This document shows, piece by piece, positions 60,726 through 64,000 of a stretch of 64,000 bases of DNA. Source of the DNA: Sclerodactyla briareus (Eukaryota > Echinodermata > Holothuroidea > Dendrochirotida > Sclerodactylidae); assembly GCA_026419785.1 (NCBI GenBank), contig JAODTK010002688.1:1-64000 (forward strand). Reading direction: 5' to 3'. Made by a program: the position numbers and the translations under genes. Below the pieces are notes generated by a model. The model ran no database searches. It had not been told where the DNA came from and saw only the letters and a list, made by a program, of their open reading frames with translations. How positions within the stretch are numbered: the first letter of the stretch is position 1; each line of letters begins with the position of its first letter.

Positions 60726-61216
60726 TTCCTATATTCCTTATTTTTTTTATTTTTCCCTCAGATACTGTGAGCGAAGTTGATCTCATCTTCCTCTTTTATT
60801 TCGGTCAGCTGGAAAATTAGGGGCAGATTACCGTACTAACTATATGCCGGTACGATTTTTAGGACAGCTGTCAATTGATGACTTTGATTAGGGATTTTCA
60901 ATGAATTGACATTTCAATGAAATATCTGTGGTGGGAATTTTATTGGTAGGCGTCTTGATTTCCCAACATGGGTCAGCAGACTTTCTCCGAAATAAACACT
61001 CCACGAGCGGGGAGAGGAGGGGCGGTCGGTTTTTTTTAATAGCCAAGGGTCATGTGAAGTTGACTTGAATTTTGATACTTTCTATTGATTACATTGAGGG
61101 TATCAAACCTTTATATCAGATTCTAGTCGATTCAAGTGCTTAAATCGGGCGCAATCCGCTGTTAAAAATCACCCTGCATGCTGACGTCAAAGGGGGGGGG
61201 GCCACTGCATACAAAG

Positions 61217-61420
61217 TCACTGCAAAACAGCCTTTTTAAAATCCTTAGAAATGAAACTATAATTGGTATCTTTTGCATAGGAACTTGCATAATTCTCAAC
61301 AGCATATAATAGATTAATCTTGTTAATTTCTCTGTGAATATCACTCTCCGTCTCTCTGTCATAAGAGTTCAAAATTGCACCTTTTACTGTTAGAGCCAAC
61401 GAGCGGCCTTCAAATCTCAA
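61217..61420 (-). other. Unrecognised ORF inside the Harbinger element
   Basis: A 67-codon open frame reading LALTVKGAILNSYDRETE, SDIHREINKINLLYAVENY. Its composition looks more coding-like than other ORFs of this size, but no family was recognised and it has no clear splice sites. It could be cargo or a remnant of the element's second protein. Confidence 0.2.
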
Positions 61421-62904
61421 AGCAAATTGGAATAACTTAACAAGGTGTCATGCTAGAACCTCCAAAATTGGGGTGTGGTTTTTTTATATGTCCGCTTTTC
61501 AACACCCTGGGCGTGTTTTAAAGAAAATCTGTTACAATGATCCTTGGCTTTAAAGAGAGAAGGGAAGGGGTCGGATTCAAACCTTCCACCCCATAACACC
61601 AACTCTTCTTCTATAGACTTTACCATTATATTTCTAAAGCTTAAAAAAGATTACAGACGTGGGTGTTCATATGGTCTGTGAGGTTATGTTATGTCTACAA
61701 GGGGCAAAGAAAAGCGAAAGGGGGGAGGGGGGTAGACAGGAAGAGGGTCGAGTTAAGCATTCCACGCCAACATGTCACCCCTGATTTTCGTACGGCTTTC
61801 CCATATATTCGGTGAAGGTGAAAAAGATTGCATCATATTCCATTCATTTCATATTTAGCGGGCGACAAACAGGTGCGACACTAGCCGCGGTTGTGGGATG
61901 GGGGGGGGGGGCTAGGCCGAAAGGCTCGGTCCTCCTTCTGGTACTTTTCTCCCTCTCCCCATTCCCTCACTAGCCCCGAAATTTAAAGAATGACAGGGAA
62001 ATAAACTGTGGTCAAAAATACTATTTTCGTCAAGGGGGCATGCTGATGTTTGCCTGTCGGGGGCCTAATATGGCCCCCACCCCCTCACGCAAACCCCAAC
62101 GTTGCCCCTGGTGGATACGGCATGTTGTCTTGTCTAAATGTTCCAAAACTGACCAAGCAATTACTTTTTGAGCGTGTCATTAAATGACTGGCAGGTCCCT
62201 CAAATATTAGGGGATACCCCCCTTCCCCCCAAAGGGCCTCCCCGTCCATCTCGCACTTTTCAATGGGTAGAGGATGAGTTAGCTCGGGTCTGGTATACTA
62301 GATCATATTGATTAGGACTACCTTATGAATGTCATTGCTGGTTTATTCTCATCACCACCACTCCAGCATTTTGGCAGGACATCTTCGAATACTGTTTGTG
62401 AATGACGGTAAAGTAACTGTTATCAAATATTTAAGCATTTAAGCAAGCCATCTCCATTGGTGAACGTCAGTACAGACATTTATAATTAAATGAGGCCCAG
62501 TATACCACTGACGTAGACCTACACCTTCCCACACTTTAATAGATCTTCTATTTTGGCGTTGTCCATTCCATGGAGGCTGCCATTTTGTCAAGTCATATGA
62601 CTAGAATCGCTAGACGATAATCAGCTGATTCAAGTATGACTCTCTGATCGGTCCAAAAGCCCATACAACCTCAGACACATGTGGCCAAATAATTGATTTT
62701 GAATTATTGGACACAAGTTGTGTCCACGGTTGTGCAACTGTGTCCTCTTGTAAATCCTCATGTTTTTGCTCTTACCACTGTCAACATTTGCGGACACAAG
62801 GCGTCGCGGACACATGTTGACAGTGTACACCGGCCTTTATTGTGCACATATACTGATCTTTGACCTTGGAATTCCTGAACACCCCATAGGTCATAAGTGA
62901 CCAT

Positions 62905-64000
62905 GTCTTAACCCATTACTGGTTAAGGAGGGTCAGGATGTCATGTGGACCATGTCTTACCATTGCTGGTTAGGAAGGGCAGGACGTCACATGACCATGT
63001 CTTACCCATTGCTGGTAGGGAGGGTCAGGATGTCATGTGACCAGGTCTTACCCATTGCTGGTTTAGGGGAGGGTCAGAATGTCATGTGACCATGTCTTAA
63101 CCATTGCTGGTTAGGGAGGGTCAGGAGGTCATGTGACCAGGTCTTACCCATTGCTGGTTAGGTAGGGGCAGGATGTCATGTGACCATGTCTTACCAATTA
63201 CTGGTTAGGGAGGTTCAGGATGTCATGGGACCATGTCTTACCCATTGCTGGTTAGGGAGGGGCAGGATGTCATGTGACATGTCTTACCCATTGGCTGGTT
63301 AGGGAGGGGCAGGATGTCATGTTACCATGTCTTACCCATTGTGGTTAGGGAGGGGCAGGATGTCATGTGACCATGTCTTACCCATTGCTGGTTGGGTAGG
63401 GGCAGGAGGTCATGTGACCATGTCTTACCCATTACTGGTTAGGGAGGGTCAGGATGTCATTTGACCATGTCTTACCCATTGCTGGTTAGGGAGGGTCAGG
63501 ATGTCATGGGACCATGTCTTACCCATGGCTGGTTAGGGAGGGGCAGGATGTCAGGTGACCATGTCTTAACCCATTACTGGTTAGGGAGAGGCAGGATGTC
63601 ATGTGGACCATGTCTTACCCATTGCTGGTTAGGGTATAGGGGGTGAGAGGGTCAGAATGTCATGTGACCATGTCTTACCCATTGCTGGTTAGGGAGAGGC
63701 AGGATGTCATGTGACCAGTCTTACCCATTACTGGTTAGGTAGGGGCAGGATGTCATGTGACCATGTCCCTCACATGCAATCTCAACCAATTTACTGTTAG
63801 GGAGGGTCAGGATGTCATGTGACCATGTCTTACCCATTGGCTGGTTAGGGAGGGGCAGGATGTCATGTGACCATGGCTTACCCATTGCTGGTTAGTGAGG
63901 GTTAGGATGTCATGTGACCATGTCTTACTCATTGCTGGTTAGGGAGGGGCAGGATGTCATGTGACCATGTCTTACCATTGCTGGTTAGGAGGGTCAGGAT
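62905..64000 (+). repeat. 47-bp minisatellite, about 23 copies, runs off the window
   Basis: The consensus of 47 bp contains GACCATGTCTTACCCATTGC, TGGTTAGGGAGGG and CAGGATGTCATGT. Units vary by 1-2 bases (GGGTCAG or GGGGCAG; ACCC or AACC). It begins directly after the interrupted TGACCT-family unit, in which a GTGACCATGTC-like sequence may have seeded it. Confidence 0.93.

Larger units (their letters stand above)
60370..62836. mobile_element. PIF/Harbinger element with TTA target duplication
   Basis: Left end AGGCCTGTGTACACTGTCAA and right end TTGACAGTGTACACCGGCCT are long inverted repeats flanked by TTA at 60367-60369 and 62837-62839. Sub-terminal repeats of TTGCGACAC/GGACACA-type follow on both sides. 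At 60580-60720 (plus) it encodes a decayed transposase N-terminus. It is 2467 bp. Most of the transposase core is absent or unrecognisable, so it is probably defective. Confidence 0.82.

Noticed and set aside
62905-64000. CRISPR-like regular array
   Set aside because: Units are contiguous 47-bp repeats with no unique spacers, in a eukaryotic intergenic context: a minisatellite.

Overview
This is a metazoan genomic window of spliced genes with long introns, full of decayed DNA transposons, LINE fragments, dispersed tandem families and poly(G)/poly(C) runs. It looks like a marine invertebrate, quite possibly an echinoderm or another invertebrate deuterostome. That placement rests on general repeat and gene character, not on a marker I can prove.

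Two genes can be recognised. (1) On the minus strand, 17913-43604 holds almost the whole gene for the large subunit of class I ribonucleotide reductase (RRM1). I could place 18 coding exons, from an ATG at 43604 to the stop at 17913, separated by introns of up to 8 kb. A block of about 13 residues (the TNG..SNGLVP segment) was not found. (2) On the plus strand, 5010-10216 holds three exons of an NTF2-fold mRNA-export cofactor of the NXT1/NXT2 (p15) family; its first coding exon was not located. Both genes carry many single-base insertions and deletions, often in short homopolymers and often compensating, while splice sites and flanking codons are conserved. This looks more like uncorrected long-read sequence than gene decay, and it explains why long ORFs are absent.

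Layout: 1-4.9 kb non-coding with small repeats and a possible ribozyme-like fold; 5-10.2 kb NXT-like gene, whose last intron carries a complete hAT element with an 8-bp target duplication; 10.2-17.9 kb non-coding with tandem families; 17.9-43.6 kb RRM1, its introns packed with hAT, PIF/Harbinger, LINE and short tandem families; 43.6-47.7 kb RRM1 promoter side and a hAT-like element; 47.76-51.77 kb a striking pair of about 2-kb units, the second inverted and circularly permuted relative to the first; 53.75-54.45 kb a second copy of a MITE-like family also seen at 35.74 kb; 57.8-58.6 kb a LINE 3' fragment; 60.37-62.84 kb a PIF/Harbinger element with transposase remnants and a TTA target duplication; 62.9-64 kb a 47-bp minisatellite running off the window.

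The two genes have no evident functional link (dNTP synthesis; nuclear RNA export). The most unusual structure is the inverted, circularly permuted 2-kb pair. I found no CRISPR array, rRNA or convincing tRNA.
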